NCBI GenBank assembly: GCA_035772785.1
Contig: JAOCPU010000017.1
Span: forward strand, 372,001-436,000
Source: Phlebiopsis flavidoalba
Taxonomy: Eukaryota; Basidiomycota; Agaricomycetes; Polyporales; Phanerochaetaceae
Direction of reading: 5' to 3'
DNA: 64,000 bases
Shown here: positions 11,794 to 23,112 of the stretch, piece after piece
Layout: every line of letters starts with the position of its first letter
Numbering within the stretch: position 1 is the stretch's first letter
Made by a program: the position numbers and the translations under genes
Notes under the pieces: generated by a model
What the model saw: the letters and a program-made list of their open reading frames with translations, nothing else
The model's database searches: none
Told to the model about the DNA's origin: nothing

Positions 11794-12142
11794 CAGTAGT
11801 GTACTATTGTCATCTACGAGGATCCCCAATGCTTCAACAATTATCATCACCGCCTTGGTCATCTCATGGTCTAATTATCGAAGGAAACTTTCGCAACCAA
11901 TCAGTCACGCCTTCGATGTCGGTCTGTCAGCAAGAGTACGCCGCAATGTTCATCACATCATCATTCAACGCAGACTAATATACATTCAATTCCATTCCGA
12001 CGAGACACCCTGCCGACGCAGCCCCCTCGATGCTCGCATTGATATACAAAGTTATGACTCAGACGTTGACGGGAACGCAGCCAATACCAATACCGCTCTA
12101 CTCATTATAATTAAGTCACAAGTTTCTCTAGAGAACAACAGA

Positions 12143-12524
12143 TCACTTTACAACGACACCATTGGAGCAGGACACGGTGGAGCCGCTGCACTCTGAGCCG
12201 GATCCGACGCCCACAACGGAGATAGGGCTGCAGGTAGGTGCAAGCCTAACAAGACGTTGAGGTCGCTCAAGTTGACCCCGATGGCCTTGAGGATTGCAGT
12301 GCCAGCAGCAGAGTTTGCCTGTACAAAAGATGTCTCAGGCATGTGTCCGTTCGGTCTGTATCTGAGCTGATTGAAACAACGTACGGGCTCGGGTGCTGCT
12401 GCAGCACGCAGTCGTGGCGGAGCCGCCGCCGTTGCGGGCAACGTTTGAGGGGTATTCTGTGGCGACCCAGCAAAGGAGGAGGGAGAGGGCCGAGGATAGA
12501 GAAAGTAGCGAGGTGAGAGAACAT
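12143..12524 (-). CDS. Hydrophobin-like small secreted protein, copy A
   Basis: Hydrophobins are secreted amphipathic proteins that coat hyphae and fruit bodies. The start at 12524 gives MFSHLATFSIL followed by a hydrophobic signal-peptide-like stretch and GGGSATTACCSS. An intron (gtt...acag, about 12380-12320) leads to NSAAGTAILKAIGVNLSDLN and VLLGL, then in another frame CSPISVVGVGSGSECSGS and TVSCSNGVVV. The CC pair and LxGLxCSPISVVGVG are strongly hydrophobin-like. However, I cannot place eight cysteines: no clear Cys precedes the CC pair, the second doublet reads SC, and the coding sequence stops after GVVVK where class I proteins continue to a last Cys. A TATA box lies 80 bp upstream. 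Divergent family member or pseudogene remain open. Confidence 0.6.
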
Positions 12525-12603
12525 CTTGAAGAGCGAGGTTTGCTTGGTTGCAAAAGGCACTGGAAAGCTGTTTGCTGAGGACTACCAGACGAGACGGCCA
12601 GCC

Positions 12604-12610
12604 TTTTATA
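12604..12610 (-). promoter_or_regulatory. TATA box of hydrophobin-like copy A
   Basis: TATAAAA on the minus strand, about 80 bp before the start codon at 12524. The same element at the same distance precedes copy B, so the core promoter has been kept in both duplicates. Confidence 0.6.
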
Positions 12611-13259
12611 CACGAGGGCGTACTAGGGTTCTTGCCTTTGTGGGGATACGAGCCCTTCCAGAGTGTGTACTGTGCCCGACCGGCGCGACCTGTTCAACGC
12701 GTTCAGATACTCCACCGTAGGAGGCCTTCTCTACGACAGCAAACGTCATAAACAATGTTCTATGTTCTTGGGCGGTCTGTCCAATGGTAGCGTTCCGCAA
12801 GAGAGTGGCTCCGATGAGGTATGTCGTTGCTGTTGCACGCCTTTCGGGGTGGGGAGCCATTTTGGCGCTGCCTGAAGGTACGACGCTGTATCAACTCTAG
12901 GAGCACATCAACTCACCTTCCGCCGTTGGCGAACGGAAACTACCAGAATCTCGTCATGGTGATTTCTATATCACGATATGAACGAACCTATTCCACTGTT
13001 CTCGAGCCGGTCCGTCTGACCTCAAAGCATCTGCGCGGAGAATGCGGATGTGGTATTCCAGCCGGTGATGATGCGATCTATTGTTATAACATACGACGGC
13101 TCCGATTGTATTGGAACGTAAAACGTATCTTGGGGGGTAGTGTTTGTGAATGCAATGTAGAAATGATACATCGAACTCCGAGTGACGTACGACGGCTGCT
13201 TGATCGACACGATGCTTTGGCATTGGGAATTCCCCGCTACCTGTCGAGCTGGCTAGACA

Positions 13260-13530
13260 AAGCTCGCTCTTAGAAACGCTATGTCGGAAAAACGCTTAAC
13301 CCATCTTGATCTAGGCGAAATGCGTGCGCCTCAGGAGGCTCCCCAAGGGCTTCCAGAGACCCCCAGACCGCGTTTTTGGCGTCTAATTTCCATTCGTGGG
13401 GTCTCTGGGGGACTCCCGATGCGCTCAGGAGCCCTCGGGATAGGGCGCATCATGATGATTTGGCCTCGATCATGATGTCGTTTTTGCATCTGAATATCCT
13501 GAGTCGTCTAGAGCGCTAAACATGGTCTTA
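13260..13530. mobile_element. Extra ~270-bp segment in duplication arm A (possible MITE or insertion)
   Basis: Arms A and B align on both sides (ggctagacaa before; attgcagaaagattgaatg after), but A carries about 270 bp that B lacks. The segment contains an internal imperfect inverted repeat (ccagagacccccaga near 13351 and ggggtctctggggg near 13399). Weak terminal inverted similarity is seen between AGCTCGCTCTTAG at the left and CTAGAGCGCT at the right. No transposase or convincing target-site duplication was seen. Confidence 0.35.
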
Positions 13531-14620
13531 AGCTTTTTTGCGACATTATTGCAGAAAGATTGAATGTTTACTAGATTGATGTCCACCAAAAAGATCTTCA
13601 GTGACCAATGAAACCGGGCAATTGTACTTGAACGACGTAGTAAGTGGCAAGCAGCGTCATTGCGAGCGCTGCGAGCACCCTTCGATGAGTTCCACGTTTT
13701 CAAATTGCGCGACGTTACATTGAATTCAAAAAATAGACGCGGTCCAAAATGAGCGTGTCGACACATTGCGCTTCAACGAGTCAGGATGTCATACCAGAGA
13801 AGGTCTGGCGGGACGAACCATTGAGGCATGTTGAAAAGAAAGGGCACGCAACGCCTCCACACTCCTGTTCGTGAGTTGGCACGCTCACACGGGCACACAA
13901 ATGGGCTTGCTAGGCATGAGCACATGCAACGTGAGAGTCTGAGTGAGTATCTGAGGCGTTTCCTGGTGATGATGTCATGCGTCAAAATCAAAAGGGGGGA
14001 CTTTGCCCTACCGCCTGTGGACGTCATCCTGCCGACAAGCAACGTATGCGTGCCCCAGCATCCTGGGACACGCGAGTGGTCGAACTGGCTTTGCGAGAGG
14101 GCAAGAATTCAGCGCTTGTGCTGTAGCCTTCCCAGAATGCAAGGTAGAGGTTCCGATGCTTCAGAGAGTCAAGTCGTTTTTTCACGGTGAACCATGTGCC
14201 CTCGCTACGCGAGTTGAGTGTAAATGTTCGTGAGAACTTGAACCCCGTTCGATCAAGTTTAGTTCCCACAAATATACCTTCAAATCAAGTTAGTAGCGAC
14301 CTCAGAAGATAATGTGGGGATGTATACTTCAACAATTTCGATTCCTAGGCACGGAGAGGCCAGAGCCTGAAAGACAGAGAGCAAATGGGGAAAATCTCCG
14401 CACACCTTTGTACTCACCCGTCACGCGTCCACGGTGTGAGAGTCCCACGTGATGGTGACGACGACGCTCCAGGCCGGATGTCACATCGACTGCTGCTCAC
14501 GTTTTTCCTCGAGCCCTTACATCGTTGATCGTTCTAACTCTCTGACTAATCCAATCATACTTCGACCCGTCTCGGTGTTTGAAAACACAGAGCACATATG
14601 TAGACTCTGGCGCAATCGCC

Positions 14621-17600
14621 CTATGGAAAAAAATTGTCCTCCATGATGTGGTCCACTGATTCCAGACCGGACACGAAGAGCTGACGATTTGCATTTTTGT
14701 TCCAGGCATACAGACTATGGCGCCAACTGTGCCACTGGGAAGGATTATGAGCCATTGTAGCTTGTTATTGACATGCGGCTTCGGATTGTTCTAGATATTG
14801 GACACGATTCTTCGTGTTCGCTGAAAAGTTCCGCGCGTCTTTACAACGCTCTGTCTGACGTTCAGGTGCCAGAAACATTCGGTTGATTAATGTAAGGAAG
14901 TCAAGGTGTGTACGCTCCATGGGCTTGAAATTGACCTGTATGTGCTTTCAGGGATCTCGCAAATACTGTTCTCGAAGGATGTAAGCTCATTTGCGAGCTG
15001 CACACGAGGGCATCTCACTCTCCATTTATTCAGCGACGTCGTCGGCAAACATCTCACGGTCTCTAGGTCTACATAACCGCTTCGCTTGAACGCCTTCCGC
15101 CTTCAATACAAACCCCTCAATGCAGCCATAGAAAAACTTGAGTACCGTGAGCCTATTGCGACTTCCTCGGGCCCCCACTTCAAGGGCGCCCACCTTCTCC
15201 CGAAATGTCCAGTCTGTGACGCAAACGACTAGATCGACTACCTACCTACATGCCTATTGGCCACAGCGTTCGCGAGATAGCTGTGAGAGGCGACCGGGAA
15301 CGGATGCTTGGAGGGAATGACATTCTAGGTGCGTGTTTACCTCGTTGTCCGCCCTTTACGGTCGCCTGATATCCATGTCGGGACTTTTCTCTTAGCCTCG
15401 CGAGACGATAGCATATAAATGAATTAGACGACCGCGTTCACGAGCGCGCGATCAAGAGCGTGGTTCCGGAATGCAAACGATGTAGCTCATTGACGAATGC
15501 TCACTCATTTACTATAAGGCACACGGTTTCTGAGCTTAAGGTTTACCGATCTTTACCTCTGAGTAGACTCGAATACCTGTTTGACGCACTGTTCGGTGCG
15601 ACAGACCCCGCGCAGGCGTGGCGGAACAGCACGGTGGCATTGCAACCCATGATCGTTCGACTACTAGCTTCAGGAATGCACGCCTGGTGCGCAATCGCTG
15701 TCTGTGGAGCACGAATAGGTAGGTTGGCCATATAGACTCTCATATCATCGGCCGGTTCATGACTGAATCCAGCTTCTAGTAGGTACACTCGGCAGTAATT
15801 GAAGACAGGTAGAGTCACAGAGTTGGCAAAATTGGCTCCTCGTACTGAGTCCGACGGGCGGTTTGATTGTGAAACGCGACACTCGCGACTTGCGCGTGTC
15901 TACTAACGAGGAGTTTTCTACTTCTGACGGACGCGCCGCCTGCCCAAATGACTTCCAGGACCCTATCTTCCAGTAAATCCCGGCCCTGAAAAGTGCTGTT
16001 AGGTGAGTAGGAGACCCATATACAACCCGCATTGTACACGTTTTACGGTTTCAACTCAGGACGGGCCTCCTGAGAACTTGATCACGTCTCCCTGAGTGAT
16101 GTCCCTGTGACCAGACGCAGGGTCTTTTCCGGCGGCGCTCAACCGTAACGCGTTGTGTTTATTGACCAGAAGGCTAAAGATCAACAAACCAATGGACGGT
16201 CAACAGGCTCACCGCTCACATCACTTTGGAGGCCATTTTTTCCACCCCCTGAGGCCTTCACACCCGGGACGATGGCATGTGCGTACTCCCTAATACACAG
16301 TCTCCGGGAACCGGGTGTGAAAACACACTCGATGATACTAATGATTTACGGTCGTCTGATCCGCATGGGGCTGTCCACCTTGCGTGGGTGCTACTACGAC
16401 GTTGCGGTATAGAGCGCCTGAGGTCCTTCGAAGCTGCTGAGGTTCTGGCGGCGCTTCACTGATAAGGGCTCATTACAGTGAGCGCACACAAAGGGAAAGG
16501 TACTAGGGACCTATCCTCAATGCGGGTTGGGGGGGACCTATTAGAGTCGGTGTTGGGTTACACGCCCTAGGTTGACTAACGCTGAACATAACCACAGTGC
16601 AATGGCGATCTTAAAATCATCGATGCAACGTTCAACGAAAATGACTTGGGAGGGATAGTAAGCATGCCAGATGGTCTTTCATGTGGCATGCTTTACTCAA
16701 TTGCTACAGGGTATGACAGGATTATGCTCTCAACGTTTTGCCTAGCTTCACGTACCGAGTTTTCCGAAGGTCAACTATGATGGGCCCACTGCAAATCTCC
16801 GCCATGGTCCCAAAAACCCTATCCGTACAGTTCACACGTTAGCCTCATGTTGATCTGATTCTCTGTCTTAATCTCCGCAAAACTCAGTTGGAGCTGTCTC
16901 AGTACGAGTGCGTGCCTACTAGTGGCCACAACCGTCTCTGTATAGGGTCCAAGCGCCTCAAACTGCGATACTGCAACGTTTGCGAGGCATGCACTCCCAT
17001 GGGGTACAGTATAAGAACACTGGTATATCCTCTGATGTACTAGCATAGCCGTGCAGTATTCTCCACAGTCTTTTACGCGATTGCGAAGATTTTCCAGGCA
17101 AGCTTTTGCTCACTATTATTTAGCCTCCGGGTTTACGTTTGCGTCGTGTAGGATGGCTACCCCTGCTGATGTTCATTTATTCCTCCAAACGGATTGTAGT
17201 CACCTTACTTTGTAAGTCTGTTCGTTCATCCGCGATCACTCTGACATCTGACCATGTTCATGTTTGCCCCTAGCCGTACAAGCCCATAAACTGCGGGGAA
17301 AGACACCTTGGGTCCATCAGGAGCACGCGTGCTTACGTCAAACTATGCGTGGACGGCAAGGAGGTCTGGTAGTAGCATGCCACCCAACAAAGATACCACA
17401 GATCCGATATGGGAGCCACGCCAGAAGACTCCTCTTGTAAGCAGTCTATAGAGTCCTTTCGTATGAGACTGATCCTGATATGCTCCATATAGCACCGCGC
17501 AGTGGCCTCTTCGAAACTTTGCCTTCACAATCGAACGGATCGGGCATTTTGTGGGTAAACAGATTCTTGGGACGGTAGAGGGTCCTCTGGATCAATTCGT

Positions 17601-18600
17601 GCTCAATCGCGAAGGTAAGAACGCCACTCTACCTAGGGCCTAGCATCGCGTCTCACTCACTTGTCTGATACTTCAGTCAGCCACCCTATTCAATCGGACG
17701 ACTCTCCTCACAGCACGCTACAAGTCGATATGACCTTCGAGACTACGTCCAATCCCCTCATTTATGATGCCGCCTGTGTCGAGTATGGGATCAAACGACC
17801 TCGAACACCCTATCCAAGCCGCTGGAAGTCCTCGGTCAAGATGCCATCAAAATAGTCGAAGTTTCTTGCTAAGGTCATCAGACCGGTCGCAAAGGTATTT
17901 GAACCCGGCCACTGCCAATTGCTACTGTAGAGACGCTGATACAACGTGAATGTACAGCTACATCCTATTTCCACAGCTGTCGTGCACATCTTGGTGGATG
18001 TTTCTAAGGCCAGCCCGTCTCTCCTCTTCACTCTGCCCCCGGGCGTGCCTCACCCCACGTTTAGGGTTTGTCAGGCGCACTGCCGATGTCAGCAAGGAGA
18101 TTTGGAGCCCTGATTCAGGCCATGAAGGAGGCGGTCGCGGGCGCCCGAAGCAAAGGATTGTATCGGTAGCTTGGACCCCAACCATGACAGAGCGTGCTGC
18201 AGGACATATTTCGACTGTATTCTGAGAGGATCAAGCTTGATCCAGGACTGGAGCCACAAGTACACAACCGGTGCGCTTGCTCTAGATGTTGTTTTGCGGC
18301 CATGACCGCGGCGACTTGAACTCGACTGATGGCTCTGATCGTTTCAGGTCGCTGGCTCAAGTCGCCTAGTCTGATCAAGGCGATGGAGAATGAATGCCGA
18401 CTTGATCTGGCGAACAACGTCCCGTCGACTGCACACTTATTTTCGACTCAAGAGCACGATGAGCATGTATTGGATAAAAAATAACGGTGAGCCTTACTTG
18501 ACTTTCCCCGAGCACTCCGTTCATAGCATTATTGAAACAATACCATAGTCGAGGGGCTATGTGGCATCATAAGCAACCTATGCCTTACGGTGAAAAGGAA
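14621..18600. other. Decayed accessory DNA with possible pseudogene fragments
   Basis: No intact gene. Coherent fragments are: 15020-15320 (QYKPLNAAIEKLEYREPIAT and LLPKCPVCDAND in different frames); 15420-15725 (KVYRSLPLSRLEYLFDALFG, then ATDPAQAWRNSTVALQPMIV); 17270-17630 (YVKLCVDGKEVW and DTTDPIWEPRQKT, resembling part of a C2 domain, then FTIERIGHFVGKQILGTVEG); and 18100-18480 (ISTVFERIKLDPGLEP-like). Stops and frame changes separate them. The order could fit a decayed N-terminal C2-containing protein of the kind found in fungal NLR-like genes, but this is a guess. Base composition is less GC-rich than the DNA after 19.5 kb. Confidence 0.35.
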
Positions 18601-19633
18601 ATGCAGAGCAGACATCAAGGGCAATATTCACAAACCGGAGGCCCTCGTCCGAGTCTCTCCGCTCGGATGGTACAGCTGTAGAGGCCCCCACTGTCGACGT
18701 CTCCGAGCCTGACGGCCCGGCCGAACTAGAACACTAGAAAATCGCCGCGGGGATTGTTTTGTTTTACCTCTTCAGATAGCCGTATAGCGGCGAGGTGAAA
18801 TCCACCCACTTTCATGATTCTTGCGTATTATCCTTCATCACTTCCACTAATATTCGACTTGGTCCCTTATTTATCCCCATGTCTTGATCATGCTATCGGG
18901 CGCAGCAGAGCACGCCTTTCAAACATCGTTGGCACAGGTGTATTGTTTTTATCTTTGTTGTACACATATTTGTGAATCGTCAGAGACTTGTGAATTCATA
19001 TCGCAAGAAATCTATAGGTTGATCCTTTGTAATTATCAGTGTACCATACTGTAGTTATTTGTCGAGTTTAAACTCGCGTCAAACCCCAATGTCTGCATCA
19101 AATATTCTAGTTATTTTGTGGTTGTTTGCAAGTCAAAACACCATTCTATCAGCAAAACCGTCAATCCTAAGTCACAATCACATGTGAGCACTGCAAGCAC
19201 CAGTTGTGCGCATCACGCAGAATAGCGGCTCATTTGCATGTTTTCATGAGCACCTTTGTCTATGCCGTGACCGCGACTCCCACAGCATATCATAGTCAAT
19301 GCTCACGTTCATCCCGCGCTGAGTCTAGACCGCAGCTCTGAGAAACCCAAGACGGTCACGAGTCCTCGGGGTCTAGCCCTGCGCGATCCTCGATCCACAC
19401 CGCGCCTTACGCAAGGACACCCGCTTCCTGCTCGCTGACTTGGCCTATCCTGCACCTCTTACCGCTACCACCACTGCGCTGTCATCTGCTCACGACGGTC
19501 TCTCTGCTCTCGCACGGACTCTTGCTGATAGTCACGCTCTTTAGCCTCTGCTGCTTTCATCTTGCTTGATCTACGACTCGTCTCAGATCGCTATCCAGGC
19601 AATCCCCAATCGCCTGTACCCCACAACAACAGC
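18601..19633. other. Intergenic, AT-rich
   Basis: No supported gene. The stretch 18800-19150 is AT-rich. From about 19380 the composition shifts to GC-rich and leads into the promoter and 5' leader of the next gene. Confidence 0.4.
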
Positions 19634-20901
19634 ATGTCCTCGACGCAGCCCGCAGGGCCCTCAAATCCACTCCCACCCACGGCCCACGCAACGGCCGCGG
19701 CAGCGAAGAAACGAGACACCGACTTCTACTACTGGAACGCGCCTCCCAAGCATACACATCCTAGTGCGGCCCGCCCGAAGGCAAGTCCCCCCTCCGCCTC
19801 CGCCACACACACAGCCACTAACCCACACCGCGCAGGCCAACACTCCTACAAGACCGACGAGCGCTGCTTCACGTACTGCTCGCAGTCGGTGCGCGGGCGC
19901 GTGAGCGGGCAGGAGCCGTGGTGCCGCTCGCTGTGCATGCCGCGCAAGGTGTTCCCGCACGAGGTGCGCAAGCTGCTGCGCGTGTACGAGGGCGGGCTCG
20001 AGCGCACCGTCGAGGCTGCCGAGCGCGCAGATCCCGCTGATTCCCCCCGAGGGCCAGCGCCTCCCCGCGTGGCTCACCGGCCGCACCGCGCGGCCCCCGG
20101 CGCGCACGAGCCCGCCGACGACCACCGAGGACCTCGCGGACGACGAGTTCGGCGGCGGGTGGAAGAGCATTTGTGAATGACGTCGAGCGGGCGCCGCGGC
20201 CTGCGGTGGGTCCGCCGCGAAACTGCCCACGAGGAGAGCTGAGGTGTGGCGGCAGGGGTGGTATCTGTGGATGTCGAAGAAACAAGTGTGGGCGGTGCAG
20301 GAGAAGATGTGACTCGATGATGAGGCGATCTGGAGCGGCAGGCGGAGTGGGGTGAAGATGAAGCGGGAGTGCGTGAACGACGAGTGGGAGAGCAGGCGCG
20401 GGCGAGTGCGCTTGCCAACGAGGCGAATAATCTCATTCGCCGCGGACGAGGGGCGGGTCGCGACGGGCTCGCGCAGGATCCCGCCGGCGGCGCCGCACAC
20501 GCAGGTCCCGCTCCTGCGTCGTCGTCCCAGGAACCCGCCACCCAAAGCCCCCTCCGCGACGAGCGTAGCGTTTGTCTCGGAAGACTCGCTCCCCACGCTC
20601 TCCCTGCCACCCGCCGTTCCCTGACGTCGCCTCGTCAACGCTACTCCTCCCGGTCCCGCCGCCGCTCCCACCGCTCCAGACGTACATGGCGAACCTGCTC
20701 GCGACCGACAGGCAAGGTGCTCAAGCTCACGCGGGACAGCATCGCGGCGGGCGACCAGACGCGGTTCGCATCGATGATGTGTGAGGAGAAGGCGCGGACG
20801 GACCAGCCGTTTGTGCTCGCGCGGAATGTCGCGCAGAAGATCTGGACGGTGTGGATGGGGGCAGCGACGAGGACGAGGATCCGAGGCGGAAGGAGCGGTG
20901 A
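19634..20901 (+). CDS. Conserved basidiomycete protein with CFTYCSQ...WCRSLC motif, unknown
   Basis: Function unknown; I recognise the pattern as a conserved but uncharacterised Agaricomycete family. The start at 19634 gives MSSTQPAGPSNPLPP, an Ala/Pro-rich lead and TDFYYWNAPPKHT. A 55-nt GC-AG intron (AAG|GCAAGT at 19781, ending 19835) precedes HSYKTDERCFTYCSQ, EPWCRSLCM and KVFPHEVRKLLRVYEGG; this four-Cys segment is the family core. Later parts in other frames are GWYLWMSKKQVWAVQEKM (near 20250-20320, W-rich), a disordered Pro-rich middle, and the C-terminal KVLKLTRDSIAAGDQTRF...ARTDQPFVLARNVAQKIW, ending GSDEDEDPRRKER at TGA 20899-20901. Several single-base frame shifts occur. The Cys pattern could bind metal or be lipidated. 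Confidence 0.65.
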
Positions 20902-22361
20902 TTTACGCAATGGACCCCCGGATTCGAGGTTCACACCACACAGGAATGTAGACTGTATTCTATAATATGCTTTGCTTGCTACGTTTACCCATGTACCATT
21001 TCACTCATAGACTCTACTCAATCTTGATATATGCAACATCCGCTGTTGTGCAAATTTTACTTTACATGAAAGATAACCAGCATACATGCATCTGGACGGC
21101 TTGTGAATAGCATACATGCACCTGGACGGCTTGTAACAACGACAATCTAGACAAAGGGAGGTCAGACGGATGTCTCGGACTTTCAAGGATAGAGAATCAG
21201 AGGTGTCAAGTTCTGGAGCACGCCCCCGTCCACCGAAAGCAGACGGGGTATACTCCCTGAAGAAATTCAATAAAAATTGAAGGCATCACAAAACCCACAG
21301 CCAACGAAACGCACACTCACCATGAACACCTTCCCCCCTCGACTCCGCAAACAAGCAGACGAACTGCCAAAAAAAGTCCCAAAAAATGATACCACCAGAC
21401 CGCGTCGCCCGAGAGTAAGCCCCATTCCGTTAACGCATGCGCGCAACCGCATAACTATCTCTCTATGAGCAACCGTGCCCCCTACGCATTCCGCAAACAA
21501 AAAAAAAAAAAACATAATAGACGGCGCCCAGCCGCAACGCGCCGCTCGTGTTCTTCGCGACGCCGCCGCCTCTAGGGCACCGTGTACGCGCTGCAAAGGC
21601 GATTTGCACCGGCGCGAGCTCCTCGGCGAGGGAGGGAGCAGCGTCGCTGGCGCACCGTCCCGACCCGCCGGTTGAGCGGCGGGGCTTTCGCGAGGGATCG
21701 GAGTCTCCGGGGACTTTTCCCGCAGCGGTGAGCGACCTGGAGGGTCTGTACGTGTGCTGCGATGGCGGTTCTTCGGGGACGCGGTGGTGGGTTGGAGGAG
21801 AAAAAATGTATAGGCGCTTGCGGTTTTGTCGATTTTCGCTGCGGGCGGGGGGTTGCCGGCGACCCCCGGGGACTGATAAGAAAACAGTGCGCGGTCCTAG
21901 ACTGTGAAAGACCGTCATCGGGGGCGTAATGTCGCGAAGCGTAGGTGTGTGTGTGTGCTAGAGCAGCGAGAATGCGTCCCTCCCAACAGTAGCGTGAAGA
22001 CGTAGCGCACAGCTTGACTGAGATTTATCACCGCTGACTACCGTGCAGGCAAAGTTACCAGGCCCACAAATACTATCCCGGACGTTCGGCGCCGTTCGGT
22101 TGAACCCCCTAAATGCCAAAAAAGCGTCGCACAGAAAACGAACCACGAATGCAGTCTCGCGAGTACACTCGCTCCTGCATCGATAGTCGATGAGGGCGCG
22201 CTGGTAGCGGATAAGCGACCGTGAACAGGCGGACTAAGCGAAAGGCGGAGGAAAAAAAAGGAGGCGCGTGCGTAATAAAAAAAAAGAGAAACGTACCTGG
22301 CGGCGCCACCTCTCCTCTCAACTACTTTCTGCTACTACGATCCGACGAACTTAGACGCGCC
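20902..22361. other. Intergenic region with a short tandem duplication
   Basis: No gene I can support. It contains a two-copy 30-bp direct repeat (21079 and 21109), an A run near 21497-21512, and a TG run near 21943-21956. Minus-strand ORFs between 21260 and 21920 are basic and low in complexity, without a recognisable domain. Confidence 0.35.
21079..21134. repeat. 30-bp direct repeat, two copies
   Basis: agcatacatgca followed by one variable base and ctggacggcttgt occurs at 21079 and again at 21109. The repeats are adjacent, with a period of 30 bp and one mismatch in the shared core. Confidence 0.8.
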
Positions 22362-23112
22362 ATGTCCGAATATTTCCGCTGTTGCAGACGCCGCCCGCGG
22401 AGACGCAGGGCTTCCGGGTGCGTCTTGTGTGCTTGTTTGTGTGTGGTGGGGGAGGCTGATGCGGGGTAGTTCAACCATACGATGATTAGGGGTGAAGGAT
22501 CCGAAGGTGTCGGTTAAGTTTTACACAGAGGTGGGTTGTGTGTTCTTGGGCGAGGGGGTGTAGCTGATGTGTTATGGGTCGATGATCTTGGGGCATGCGC
22601 CTCATCGACAGTGTTCGTAGTTTCTCCTCATGGCAAAGGGCCAACCTGACGCATCTGCCAGCGGAGAACATGGGCGACATTCACGCTACTCTACTGTCCT
22701 CGCTTCCCGTCACAGGCCTCGGACGTCGCCGGCACGATGCCGACACTACCGCGAGGGCATCCTCGAGCTCACTTCGCACAACCACGAGACGTCACGGCAC
22801 CGAGGGCGGACGCGTCCTTTGCAGGCTAACGCGTCGGGCAAACCGCGGACCCCCGGGCGCAGGGTTCGGGCACATCGCGGTCGTCGTGCCCGACATCGAG
22901 GCGGCGTGCCGCCACGGCTCGAGGCCTCGGCGTGCAGTGGAAGAAACGCCTCACGGACGGGAAGTATGAAGAACAATTGCGTTTTGTGCGCTCGAATCCG
23001 GATGGGTAATGTGGCGTTCCCGACCTCGTGTGGCGATCCAGTGCTGATGGGGCCGGTGGCGCAAGGTAACTGGATTGAGATCGTCCCGGACAAAAGTTCA
23101 GGCGCCCCTTGA
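22362..23112 (+). CDS. GLO1: Lactoylglutathione lyase (glyoxalase I)
   Basis: Isomerises the hemithioacetal of methylglyoxal and glutathione to S-lactoylglutathione in the cytosol. The start at 22362 (MSEYF) leads, after a frame change, to TPPAETQGFR and a gtgcgt donor near 22420. After the intron come FNHTMIRVKDPKVSVKFYTE (the conserved N-terminal strand with the metal-binding region) and GMRLIDS. Further blocks in shifting frames are GILELT-HNH (near 22757-22785), FGHIAVVVPDIEAAC (near 22864-22910), GVQWKKRLTDGK (near 22930-22965) and IEIVPDK before the end. The middle, where YFLAY is expected, is poorly readable. At least five single-base frame changes occur, some in runs of G or C. Family identification is strong; the exact exon borders are not. 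Confidence 0.8.

Larger units (their letters stand above)
9612..14620. repeat. Inverted segmental duplication, arm A
   Basis: This arm aligns in reverse complement with 41680-46583 over essentially its full length. Anchors are ttatgtgcaact near 9612; the F-box promoter and gene; the hydrophobin-like gene; the block ending caggatgacgtccacaggcggta (as reverse complement near 14015); and gatgtgacatcc plus gagcacatatgt near 14475-14605. Divergence is clear but many 12-20 base runs match. Arm A carries extra sequence at about 13260-13530. Confidence 0.8.

Noticed and set aside
12603..14300. Protein-coding gene in the tail of duplication arm A
   Set aside because: Fragments such as FLVDINLVNIQSFCNN are shared with arm B because the DNA is duplicated; stops and frame changes differ and no domain is recognisable.
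16155..16440. Protein kinase fragment (YRAPEVL-like string)
   Set aside because: Only seven residues in one frame resemble a kinase motif; no DFG, HRD or glycine loop is nearby.
19661..20671. 336-residue minus-strand ORF
   Set aside because: It lies antisense to the conserved Cys-motif gene, which has recognisable family motifs and introns on the plus strand.
20920..20945. tRNA-like TTCGAGGTTCA sequence
   Set aside because: No matching acceptor, D or anticodon stem can be folded around it.
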